A stretch of 20,809 nt of DNA from an uncultured Gammaproteobacteria bacterium. GTDB taxonomy: Bacteria; Pseudomonadota; Gammaproteobacteria; Rariloculales; Rariloculaceae. Below, piece by piece: positions 6,756 through 13,931 of the stretch; the first letter of the stretch is position 1, and each line of letters starts with the position of its first letter. The notes under the pieces are model-generated. The model had not been told where the DNA came from, searched no databases, and was given only the letters and a program-made list of their open reading frames with translations. Where the stretch lies: assembly GCA_946887385.1 (NCBI GenBank), contig CAMPKU010000046.1:1-20809 (forward strand), read 5' to 3'. Position numbers and translations under genes: made by a program.

Positions 6756-7592
6756 ATGACGAAGAAGCACGTCTTCATTCGCGACATCGATTGCGGCTCG
6801 GATCGGCTGTTCTTGATCGCCGGGCCGTGCGTGATCGAAGAAGAATCGCTGATGCTGCGCACCGCGGAGCGCCTCAAGGGAATTGCGGCGCGTCTCGACG
6901 TTCCGCTGATCTTCAAGTCGTCGTTCTCGAAGGACAACCGCAGCTCGCTCGAGTATTACCAAGGTCCCGGGCTCGAAGCCGGTTTGCGCCTGCTCGAGAA
7001 GATCAAGCGCGAGGTCGACGTGCCCGTTCTCACCGATATTCATTATCCATACCAGGCCGCGCCGGCCGCCGAGGTGTGCGACGTCGTGCAGATTCCGGCG
7101 TACCTGTGCATGCAGTCGGAGCTCGTGGTGGCAGCGGCGAAGACGGGCGCCGTGGTGAACTTGAAGCACGGCCAGTTCTTGGCTCCCGAGAACATGGCCA
7201 AACCCGTGAAGAAGATCGAAGACTCGGGCAACGATCGCATCATTCTCACGGAGCGCGGCTACACGTTCGGCTACAACGATCTCGTGGTCGATCCGCGCAG
7301 CTTCTATTTACTGAATCAGATCGGCTATCCCGTGGTGTTCGACGCGGGCCATTCCATCCGCAAGTACGGCATCCCAAGCAAAGACCCGAAGGGCAGCGCA
7401 CGGCAATTTCTCGGCACGCTCGCGCGCGCAGCCGTGGCGTCGGGCGTGGACGGCTTCTTCATCGAGGCGCACCCGAGCCCGCCCGATGCGCTTTGCGACG
7501 CGGCCAGCCAGTATGCGCTCGACGATCTCGAGAGCTTCATGCGGCCGCTCATCGACATCCACAACTTGGTCCGCTCGCAGTCGGCGCGCTGA
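6756..7592 (+). CDS. kdsA: 3-deoxy-8-phosphooctulonate (Kdo-8-P) synthase, variant, metal-dependent type
   Basis: It condenses phosphoenolpyruvate with a phosphosugar, normally arabinose 5-phosphate, in the cytosol. At 278 residues it is full length. Fold landmarks are LIAGPCVIE, FKSSFSKDNRSS, GPGLEAGL, LTDIHYP and FGYNDLVVD. Cys25 (GPC), His199, Glu237 (EAHP) and Asp248 match the four metal ligands of class II, metal-dependent KdsA. Several positions usually fixed in KdsA are changed: KANR is KDNR (59-62), (A/C)RQTDL is CMQSEL (118-123), KK(P/G)QF is KHGQF (137-141), D-THSxQ is DAGHSIR (196-202), and CDGPS is CDAAS (247-251). The loop after His199 is also unusual (YGIPSKDPKGS). PEP-side elements look preserved, so the acceptor may differ. 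The ATG at 6756 has no clear ribosome site. The next gene starts 9 bases after the stop. Confidence 0.93.
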   Translation: MTKKHVFIRDIDCGSDRLFLIAGPCVIEEESLMLRTAERLKGIAARLDVPLIFKSSFSKDNRSSLEYYQGPGLEAGLRLLEKIKREVDVPVLTDIHYPYQAAPAAEVCDVVQIPAYLCMQSELVVAAAKTGAVVNLKHGQFLAPENMAKPVKKIEDSGNDRIILTERGYTFGYNDLVVDPRSFYLLNQIGYPVVFDAGHSIRKYGIPSKDPKGSARQFLGTLARAAVASGVDGFFIEAHPSPPDALCDAASQYALDDLESFMRPLIDIHNLVRSQSAR

Positions 7593-7601
7593 AGGATTGG
7601 C

Positions 7602-8639
7602 ATGCAACTCTATCTCGACTCCGTAGACTTCAAAGAAATCGAAACCGCGCTCGACTACGGATTCGTGAAAGGGCTCACTACGACGCCCACGTTCATGCAT
7701 CGGCACGGCATCACCGACATCGACGGCGCGATCGTAAAATTGTCGAAGATGGTTCCCGAGCTGCAGGTGGAGGCGCTCGGCGACACGCCGGATCAGATCG
7801 TGACCGAAGCCGAGCGCATCTTGAGTTTGGGGCTCGAGCGCCCGCCCGTGTTCAAGGTACCGATCTCGAACGAGGGCGTGAAAGCGTGCAATCGCCTGCG
7901 CGCGCGCGGCTACAAGGTGAACGTGCACCTCATCTACACGCTGAACCAGGCCTACATGGCGATGGAGGCCGGTGCCTCGTTCATCTGCCCGCTCGCAGGC
8001 AGGATGCAGGACCAGGGCCACGACGCCATTCAGCTTTTCGAGCAATGCGTCGACATCATCGACCGCTACGGCTACGACAGCAAAGTCATGTTCTCCTCCG
8101 TGCGTCATCCCGAGCACGTGCGCCAGGCCATGCTCACGGGCGTGCACGTATGCACTATGCCGTTCTCGGTGATGAAGAATCTGTGCGAGAACACGCTCAC
8201 GGCGCTCGGTACGGCGCAATTCCGCGAGCACACGGCGCTCATGACGATGCGCGTGAAGGACGTGATCCGCGAATCGAACCCCGTCTGCGAGACCAGCGAG
8301 ACGCTCGCGTCGGCGATGGTGAAGATGACGGAGTCGCGCCTGGGTCTCGTCACGCTCGTCGACAGCAAAGGCGCCGTGGCCGGTGTATTCACGGACGGCG
8401 ACCTGCGGCGCAAGCTTCAGACCGAGGGCCGCGGCATCCTCGACAAGACGCTCTCGGCCATCGGCTTTTCGAAGGCGCCGCACACGCTCGACCGCAACAG
8501 CCTGCTCAACGACGCCGTCAAGCTGTTCAAGAAGGCCGAGGTCGACAGCATCGTCGTCGTCGACGGCGCGCGCCCCGTGGGCGTGCTCGACGTGCAAGAT
8601 CTCATCAAGCTCGGATTGCTCGGCCAAGAGCACCTCTAG
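7602..8639 (+). CDS. Transaldolase (TalC/FSA-type) fused to a KdsD-like CBS pair
   Basis: A 345-residue two-part protein. Residues 1-205 are a small transaldolase/fructose-6-phosphate aldolase barrel: MQLYLD with Asp6, GLTTTPT (24-30), FKVPISNEG with the Schiff-base Lys85, VNVHLIYTLNQA (106-117), PLAGR with Arg134, and FSSVRHP (164-170) with Ser166 and Arg168 as phosphate ligands. Numbering matches E. coli FSA without gaps at these sites. Three pocket residues are unusual: Thr28 (family Asn), His109 (family Thr) and Leu131 (family Phe/Tyr). Residues 214-340 are two CBS motifs; GVFTDGDLRRKL (261-272) and VGVLDVQDLIKLGLL (326-340) closely resemble the CBS tail of KdsD/GutQ. It sits between kdsA and a kdsC-like gene, with AAGGA before the ATG. 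I infer it supplies or regulates the phosphosugar acceptor for KdsA in place of a SIS-type isomerase; the reaction is unproven. Confidence 0.9.
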   Translation: MQLYLDSVDFKEIETALDYGFVKGLTTTPTFMHRHGITDIDGAIVKLSKMVPELQVEALGDTPDQIVTEAERILSLGLERPPVFKVPISNEGVKACNRLRARGYKVNVHLIYTLNQAYMAMEAGASFICPLAGRMQDQGHDAIQLFEQCVDIIDRYGYDSKVMFSSVRHPEHVRQAMLTGVHVCTMPFSVMKNLCENTLTALGTAQFREHTALMTMRVKDVIRESNPVCETSETLASAMVKMTESRLGLVTLVDSKGAVAGVFTDGDLRRKLQTEGRGILDKTLSAIGFSKAPHTLDRNSLLNDAVKLFKKAEVDSIVVVDGARPVGVLDVQDLIKLGLLGQEHL

Positions 8640-8640
8640 G

Positions 8641-9333
8641 ATGAAGCTCGACACCGAGCTTCAAGTCTTCTCGAAGCTCGGCGGCACGTTCGTCACGCCG
8701 ATCGGTACGCTGCGCGAGCGCGTGCGAGATCTACGCGGCTTCGTCTCGGATTGGGACGGCGTCTTCAACCAGGGTGCGAAGGGCGAGGGCGCCGAGAGCA
8801 CCTATAGCGAGCCCGATTCCATGGGTACGAACCTGCTGCGCTACGCCTTGTGGCGCGAGCACGGGGAACTGCCGATCGCGGCCCTGATCACGGGCGCGGA
8901 AAATCCTTCAGCGCGCGCCTTCGCTCTGCGCGAGCACTTTCACGCGCTTTACTACGGCGCCCGCAACAAGACCGTTGCCATCGAAGGGTTGTGCCGCGCG
9001 CATCAGGTGTCGTCCGACCGGCTGGTGTGCGTGTTCGATGACGTCAACGACCTCGGCATGGCGTTCGCGTGCGGCATCCGCGTGCTCGTGCAGCGAAGCG
9101 CCAGCCCGCTGCTGCGCGAGTATGTCGTGCGTCAAGGGTTGTGCGACTACGTGACAGCGCACGCCTCGGAGCGGCACGCCGTGCGCGAGGTGTGCGAGCT
9201 GCTGCTCGGCTTGCTCGGCAGTTTCGACGCCGTTGTGGCATCGCGAGTGGCCTGGGATCGCGACTATGCAAACTACTTCGCGGCGCGCCAGGCGGTGACC
9301 ACGGAGATCGTCGAGCAAAGCGCGATAGGCTGA
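8641..9333 (+). CDS. HAD-family phosphatase, KdsC-like (Kdo-8-phosphate phosphatase candidate)
   Basis: A 230-residue HAD hydrolase of the small C0-type KdsC/YrbI group. Motif I is VSDWDGVF (Asp37 nucleophile, Asp39), motif II is ITGAEN (Thr84), the motif III Lys is in ARNKTVAIE (Lys110), and motif IV is FDDVNDLGM (Asp133, Asp134, Asp137). The C-terminal CDYVTAHASERHAVREVCELLL matches the KdsC ending, in which the tail closes the active site of the tetramer. It differs from ordinary KdsC (about 170-190 residues) by an N-terminal extension of about 30 residues and about 35 extra residues after the usual end, and motif I has Trp in place of Val. It begins one base after the stop of the transaldolase-CBS gene and ends one base before the waaA GTG start, so translation is probably coupled. 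The likely role is removing the phosphate from the KdsA product. Confidence 0.85.
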   Translation: MKLDTELQVFSKLGGTFVTPIGTLRERVRDLRGFVSDWDGVFNQGAKGEGAESTYSEPDSMGTNLLRYALWREHGELPIAALITGAENPSARAFALREHFHALYYGARNKTVAIEGLCRAHQVSSDRLVCVFDDVNDLGMAFACGIRVLVQRSASPLLREYVVRQGLCDYVTAHASERHAVREVCELLLGLLGSFDAVVASRVAWDRDYANYFAARQAVTTEIVEQSAIG

Positions 9334-9334
9334 C

Positions 9335-10684
9335 GTGGGCGTCTGGCGTTTCCTCGTTTATTTGCTGTTGCCGTACGCGATCGGCAACCTGGTTTGGCGT
9401 GGCCTGCGCTATTCGGCCTACTGGCATCGCTGGCCCGAGCGCTTCGGATTCGTGCCGGCGCTGCGCGCACAACGAACCCTCTGGGTGCACGCGGTATCCG
9501 TAGGCGAGGTGCGCTCGGCCGCGCCGCTCGTGACGGCGCTCGTCGAGCGCTACCCCAAGCATCGCGTCGTCGTAACGACGATGACGCCGACGGGGTCGGA
9601 CCAGGTGCGCGAGCTCTTCGGCGAGCGCGTGAGCCATTGCTACGTGCCGTACGACTTCCCGATTGCGGTTCGCCGCTTTCTCGAGCGCGTGCGCCCGGAG
9701 GCGGCCGTGATCGCCGAAACGGAGTTCTGGCCGAATCTTTTCGCGGCGTGCGCGCGCCGCCGGATACCGTTGCTGCTCGTGAACGGCCGAGTGTCGCAGG
9801 CGTCGCTGCGCGGGTATCTGCGCGTGCCGAGCATTGCGCGCGCGATGCTGGCGAATGCCGACTTGCTGTGCGCGCAAACACGCGTCGATGCGCAGCGGCT
9901 GCGCAATCTCGGCGCGCCCGGCGAGCTCATTCACGTAACGGGCAATCTGAAGTTCGACGTCGAGCTGCCGGCCTCGCTGCTCGACGAGGCCCGAGCGTTG
10001 CGCGCCCACCTGGGCAGTGAACGGCCCGTGTGGATCGCCGCCAGCACGCACGCCGGCGAAGAGCGCAGAGTGCTCGACGCGTACGCCGCGCTCAAGCGGC
10101 GCTACCCCGATCTGCTGCTCGTGCTGGTGCCGCGGCATCCGGAGCGATTCCAGGCCGTCGCGCGGCTCTGCCGGCGCCGCCGGTTGGCGGTGGCGCTGCG
10201 CACGCGCATGCCCGGCGCGTTACCCGCAGGCACCGACGTGCTCGTCGGCGACACGATGGGCGAGCTGCAGCGGCTCTATGCGGCGGCCGACGTCGCGTTC
10301 ATCGGCGGGAGCCTGGTCCCTCACGGCGGCCAGAACCTGCTCGAGGCGTGCGCGGTCCACGTCCCCGTGGTGTTCGGGCCGCACATGTTCCACTTCGAAG
10401 AGATCAGCGCCATGGCGCTCGAGCGCGGGGCGGCGCGCCAGGTGCTCGACGTCGCCGAGCTCACCGAGGCGGTCTCGTTGTACTTCGAGCAACCGGACTT
10501 ACGACGTGCCGCGGGGCGTGCGGCGCATACGCTCGTGACGGACAATCGCGGTGCGCTCGAGCGCACGCTGGCCTTGGTCGAGAGCGTGCTGCGCCTCGGG
10601 GGCTCGACGGCCGCCGCTACCGATCACGGCGCCGGCCGGCGCTCGCCCGCGCCGGTTGCGGCTCCGCCAAGGGACGGCCACTAG
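9335..10684 (+). CDS. waaA: 3-deoxy-D-manno-octulosonic acid transferase (Kdo transferase)
   Basis: A canonical GT30 Kdo transferase acting on lipid IVA with CMP-Kdo at the cytosolic face of the inner membrane. Residues 5-20 form the hydrophobic anchor. HAVSVGEV carries the general base Glu58; ETEFWPN (128-134), NGRVSQAS (150-157), VTGNLKFD (201-208), ASTHAGEE, PRHPERF, GDTMGELQRLY and FIGGSLVPHGGQNLLE are all standard. The C-terminus has an extra tail of about 25 residues rich in Ala, Pro and Gly. The GTG start at 9335 lies one base after the phosphatase stop; the first residues (MGVWRFLVYLLLPY) are the expected membrane anchor, so the start is secure. Its stop shares a CTAG palindrome with the convergent PIN gene. 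It is much closer to typical WaaA than the copy at 5401. Confidence 0.95.
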   Translation: MGVWRFLVYLLLPYAIGNLVWRGLRYSAYWHRWPERFGFVPALRAQRTLWVHAVSVGEVRSAAPLVTALVERYPKHRVVVTTMTPTGSDQVRELFGERVSHCYVPYDFPIAVRRFLERVRPEAAVIAETEFWPNLFAACARRRIPLLLVNGRVSQASLRGYLRVPSIARAMLANADLLCAQTRVDAQRLRNLGAPGELIHVTGNLKFDVELPASLLDEARALRAHLGSERPVWIAASTHAGEERRVLDAYAALKRRYPDLLLVLVPRHPERFQAVARLCRRRRLAVALRTRMPGALPAGTDVLVGDTMGELQRLYAAADVAFIGGSLVPHGGQNLLEACAVHVPVVFGPHMFHFEEISAMALERGAARQVLDVAELTEAVSLYFEQPDLRRAAGRAAHTLVTDNRGALERTLALVESVLRLGGSTAAATDHGAGRRSPAPVAAPPRDGH

Positions 10685-11187
10685 GGCGGTTCGGCGGCTT
10701 CCGCTTCGCCGGCCGCGCTCAAGAGCTCGCGTCGTGCTTCTTCCGGCAGCGTGAAGCCGCGGAGCCGTAGCCGAGCGACGAGCGGGCGCACGGCGTCGAG
10801 CAGTGCCGCCCGTTTGGCCGCGTGCAACAGGCCGGCAAGATCGAGCACCTCGAGCTGCAGTGCAGCCGCCTGCGCCCGGCCGAGCGCGTCGTCCATGAGC
10901 ACGAGCGCGTCGTCGTGCTCGGCGGCGAGCGCGAGCGTGCTGGCCTCGCCGGCGTCGATCTGCGTGAGCCGCCACGTTTCGGGCGGCGCGGGCGCCACGC
11001 GGAGCCAGCCCGAGCGCATGGCGGCGTCGACCTCGCGCGCCCCGGGCCGATCCCCGCGCCCGGTGACTTCGTCCTTCACGAGGCGCGTGATCGTGACGGT
11101 GTCGTAGAGGCCGCGAAGCAGGTCCAGCTCGCCTGCCGCGGCGAGCGCGATCAAGGGGCTCGCGTCGGCTGCGACGAATTTCGCCAT
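10681..11187 (-). CDS. PIN-domain protein, DUF3368 (VapC-like) type
   Basis: A 168-residue PIN-fold protein; relatives are toxins or orphan nucleases that cut RNA using Mg/Mn. The acidic residues expected in the active site are present: Asp8 in AADASPLIAL, Glu40 in VKDEV, Glu81 in IDAGEAST and Asp99-Asp100 in VLMDDALGR. The segment LDLAGLLHAAKRAALLDAVRPLV (115-137) is the usual DUF3368 C-terminal helix pair. It starts 16 bases after the kinase stop on the same strand, so it is probably the third gene of the regulator-kinase operon. No antitoxin-sized gene is adjacent on either side, so a standard toxin-antitoxin pair is not supported here. Its stop overlaps the waaA stop tail to tail. Confidence 0.8.
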   Translation of the reverse strand: MAKFVAADASPLIALAAAGELDLLRGLYDTVTITRLVKDEVTGRGDRPGAREVDAAMRSGWLRVAPAPPETWRLTQIDAGEASTLALAAEHDDALVLMDDALGRAQAAALQLEVLDLAGLLHAAKRAALLDAVRPLVARLRLRGFTLPEEARRELLSAAGEAEAAEPP

Positions 11188-11203
11188 GGATCGCGTGCGT
11201 CCG

Positions 11204-12550
11204 CTATCGAAGCTTCAGGATGAACTCGGTACCGGTGCCTAGAACCGTCTTGACCGAGATCAGCCCCTTGTTCAACACCATGAGCTGGCGCGAGATGCTC
11301 AAGCCCACGCCCGTGCCGCTGCGCTTCGTGGTGAAGAATGGCACGAAGATGTTGCCGAGCTGCGCCTCCTCGATGCCGGGGCCGTTGTCGATGACGTGGA
11401 TGGTCACGGCACCGTGCGGGTCGCGCGACGCGCGCAGCCTCACACGGCCTCCAGGCTGATTGGCGAGCGCCTCGTTGGCGTTTTTGATGAGATTGATGAG
11501 CACCTGCTGAATCTGCTCCGGATCGGCAGTCATCGACAGCCCAGGCTCGTCGAGCTCGATTGCGAGCTCCACGCCGCTCTCGCGCAGCACCGGCGCCATC
11601 AGCGCGTCGACCTGCTGCAGCAGATGTGCGATGTCGATGACGCGGGACTTGGGTCGCGGCAGGTTCGTCAGCGACGAATAGGCTTGCACGAAGCGCAGCA
11701 ACCCGCTGCCGCGCGATTGAATCGACGCCACGCTGCGCAGCAGATCCTCGCGCTCGGCCGGCGATCGCGCGCTGCCGCCGAGCTCCTCGAGCAACGAGTC
11801 TTCGATGACCTTGCTCAAGGCGATGATGGGCGTTACCGAGTTCATGATCTCGTGCGTGAGCACCTTGATGAGCTTCTGCGAGAAATCCACCTCGCGTTGC
11901 TCGAGCTCGTCGCGAATGTTTTGAAAGGAGATCAACCGGTGATGCTCGTCGAGAAGCTGAAACTCGGTGAGGTACGACGCGAGCTGCACGGGCTCGCCGT
12001 CGATGTGAAGCTGAAGCAGCGTGTGCTCGCCGTCGGCAAGAGACTTCAGCTGCGACGGTAGCTTCGGGTCGATGCGCTCGAGCGAAGCGAGCGTGCCCAG
12101 GAGGGGCGTCTTGAACAGCCGCTTGGCCTCCCGGTTCATCAGCGTGACGCGATCGTTGTCATCGAGGCACACGATCGCGATGCTCACGTGCTCGACGAGC
12201 GCTTCGAGATACAGATGATTGAGCTCGCGTCGCCGGTTCAGGTTTCGATACTTATCGGCCAGCAGCTTGTAGGCCGCCTCGAGCTTCTCGAACACGCGCC
12301 CGCTCTTGCCCGTGGCCACGGTCGAGGAGAAATCGTCGTGCGCCACGAATTCCAGGAAACCGGAAAGCTCGCGGTTCACCGACTCGACGTAACGGATCGT
12401 CTCGATCAGCACGAGGAGGGCCAATACGGAGGCGAGCGACGGTGTGACTTGCCATTCGGTCTCGATGAAGCCCCAGATGGCCACGAAGACCAGGCCGCTG
12501 AAGAGCAGCAGCCGCTGCACGACGGCCAGGCGAAAGCTCCTAAATCCCAT
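11204..12550 (-). CDS. NtrY-like membrane sensor histidine kinase
   Basis: A 448-residue kinase, partner of the adjoining sigma-54 response regulator. Two membrane helices (about 10-27 and 37-53) enclose only a short periplasmic turn, so it probably senses a membrane or cytosolic cue. A HAMP-like linker (55-105) and a PAS-type domain (about 110-215) follow. The phospho-acceptor is His233 in KVLTHEIMNSVTPI, the H-box style of the NtrY/NtrB group. The ATPase domain shows an N-box (NLIKNANEAL, 353-362), DNGPGI (388-393), an F-box VPFFTTK and GTGVGLSIS (412-420). Its ATG lies inside the end of the regulator gene, with an 11-base overlap in a different frame, so the two are translationally coupled. 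Confidence 0.94.
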   Translation of the reverse strand: MGFRSFRLAVVQRLLLFSGLVFVAIWGFIETEWQVTPSLASVLALLVLIETIRYVESVNRELSGFLEFVAHDDFSSTVATGKSGRVFEKLEAAYKLLADKYRNLNRRRELNHLYLEALVEHVSIAIVCLDDNDRVTLMNREAKRLFKTPLLGTLASLERIDPKLPSQLKSLADGEHTLLQLHIDGEPVQLASYLTEFQLLDEHHRLISFQNIRDELEQREVDFSQKLIKVLTHEIMNSVTPIIALSKVIEDSLLEELGGSARSPAEREDLLRSVASIQSRGSGLLRFVQAYSSLTNLPRPKSRVIDIAHLLQQVDALMAPVLRESGVELAIELDEPGLSMTADPEQIQQVLINLIKNANEALANQPGGRVRLRASRDPHGAVTIHVIDNGPGIEEAQLGNIFVPFFTTKRSGTGVGLSISRQLMVLNKGLISVKTVLGTGTEFILKLR

Positions 12551-13913
12551 GTTTCGCCATCTTTCGATACAGCGTGGTTCTGCCGAGCCCGAGCTCGCGC
12601 GCCGCGCGGCTCAGATTGCCCGCGTGTCTCGCGATTGCCTGGCGAATGGCGCGCGCTTCCATGTTCTCGAGATTCAAGTCCGCGGCGTCGGTCGACGCAG
12701 GCTCGTGCTTCAGCAGCAGGTCGTCGACGCCGAGCGTATCGCTCTCGGCCATGATCACGGCCCGCTCCACCGAGTGCACGAGCTCGCGGATGTTCCCGGG
12801 CCAGTGGTATTGCTTCAGCCGCGCCACGGCATCCGGCGCGATCGAGAGTCCGGCCTTGGCGTACTTGCGCGCGAACCGAGCCGTGTAGTACTCGAGCAGC
12901 GGCACGATATCGTCGGGGCGCTCGCGCAGCGGCGGCAGCGTCATCTCGACGGTGTTGATTCGGTAGCGCAAATCCTGCCTGAAGCGCGTGGCATTCGCGA
13001 GATCCGCGGCCGACAGATTCGTCGCGCTCACGATACGCGCGTCGACGGCGATCGGCGTATCCGAGCCGACGCGCGAGACCGTGCGCGATTGCAGCGCGCC
13101 GAGCAGCTTGGCTTGCATCTGCACGCTCAGATTGCCGATTTCATCGAGAAACAGCGTGCCGCCCGACGCCACCTCGAACCGCCCGGCGCGGTCCTCGCGC
13201 GCGTCGGTGAACGCGCCCTTCTTGTGGCCGAAGAGCTCCGACTCGAACAGCGATTCCGCAATGGCACCGAGATCCACATGAACGAACGCGCGCGCGGCAC
13301 GCGGTGACGCGCGGTGGATGGCGCGCGCGATCAATTCCTTGCCGGTGCCGTTCTCGCCGAGGATGAGCACGCTCGCGTCCGTCGGCGCCACCTTGTCGAC
13401 TTGGGCCAGCACGCGCTCCATCGCCGTCGAACGGCCGATGATTTCGCGCTTGAGCCGGCTCGAGTCCTGATTCAACACCTGCTGCACCGAGCTCAGCTCG
13501 CGGACGGTTCTCGCCGCCTCGCTATAACGCAGCGTCGACGCCACCGTCGCGACCAGGCGATCGTTGTCCCACGGCTTCACGACGAAATCCGACGCCCCTT
13601 CCTTGATCGCCTTGACGGCCGTTTCCACGGCGCCGTACGCCGTCATCAGAATCACCTTGGTATCCGGCGAGACGCGCAGCGCGGTACGGAGCCAGTGGAG
13701 CCCTTCCTCCCCCGACGTGCGTCCGGTAGTGAAATTCATGTCGAGCAAGAGAACGTCGTAGTCGCCGGCGGAGAGCAGCGCCGGCAGCCTGTTTGGATCG
13801 TTGGCCGTCGCGATCCGGCCGAAGTGCCGCTTGAGCACGATCTCCGCCGCAAGGAGCACGTCGGCGTCGTCGTCCACGATCAGCACGCTGCTTTGTTTGG
13901 TCGTTTTAGCCAT
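12540..13913 (-). CDS. NtrC-family sigma-54-dependent response regulator
   Basis: A 457-residue enhancer-binding activator. The receiver domain (8-125) has the acid pair Asp14-Asp16, phospho-acceptor Asp58 in LLLDMNF, Thr91 and Lys113, with a small insertion after Asp58 (TTGRTSGEE). The AAA+ domain (about 155-395) has Walker A GENGTGKE (186-193), Walker B GGTLFLDE (251-258) and the sigma-54 contact loop as GAFTDA (233-238), where the second Gly of GAFTGA is Asp. A Fis-type helix-turn-helix closes the protein (NLSRAARELGLGRTTLYRKM, 433-452). When phosphorylated it should bind upstream dyads and open sigma-54 promoters. The phased dyads at 13932-13970 and a -24/-12 element before the divergent exporter operon make that operon the obvious target, possibly with autoregulation. 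Confidence 0.95.
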   Translation of the reverse strand: MAKTTKQSSVLIVDDDADVLLAAEIVLKRHFGRIATANDPNRLPALLSAGDYDVLLLDMNFTTGRTSGEEGLHWLRTALRVSPDTKVILMTAYGAVETAVKAIKEGASDFVVKPWDNDRLVATVASTLRYSEAARTVRELSSVQQVLNQDSSRLKREIIGRSTAMERVLAQVDKVAPTDASVLILGENGTGKELIARAIHRASPRAARAFVHVDLGAIAESLFESELFGHKKGAFTDAREDRAGRFEVASGGTLFLDEIGNLSVQMQAKLLGALQSRTVSRVGSDTPIAVDARIVSATNLSAADLANATRFRQDLRYRINTVEMTLPPLRERPDDIVPLLEYYTARFARKYAKAGLSIAPDAVARLKQYHWPGNIRELVHSVERAVIMAESDTLGVDDLLLKHEPASTDAADLNLENMEARAIRQAIARHAGNLSRAARELGLGRTTLYRKMAKHGI

Positions 13914-13931
13914 GCCGGCTGACGCTTAAGC

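Noticed and set aside
10681..10684. Convergent stop codons sharing CTAG as a special regulatory site
   Set aside because: Four-base tail-to-tail overlaps of this kind arise easily in compact genomes; a similar one occurs at 3458-3461. No terminator hairpin with a T-run was visible.
10681..11187. VapBC toxin-antitoxin module
   Set aside because: The PIN gene has no neighbouring small antitoxin gene; the adjoining genes are a kinase and waaA.
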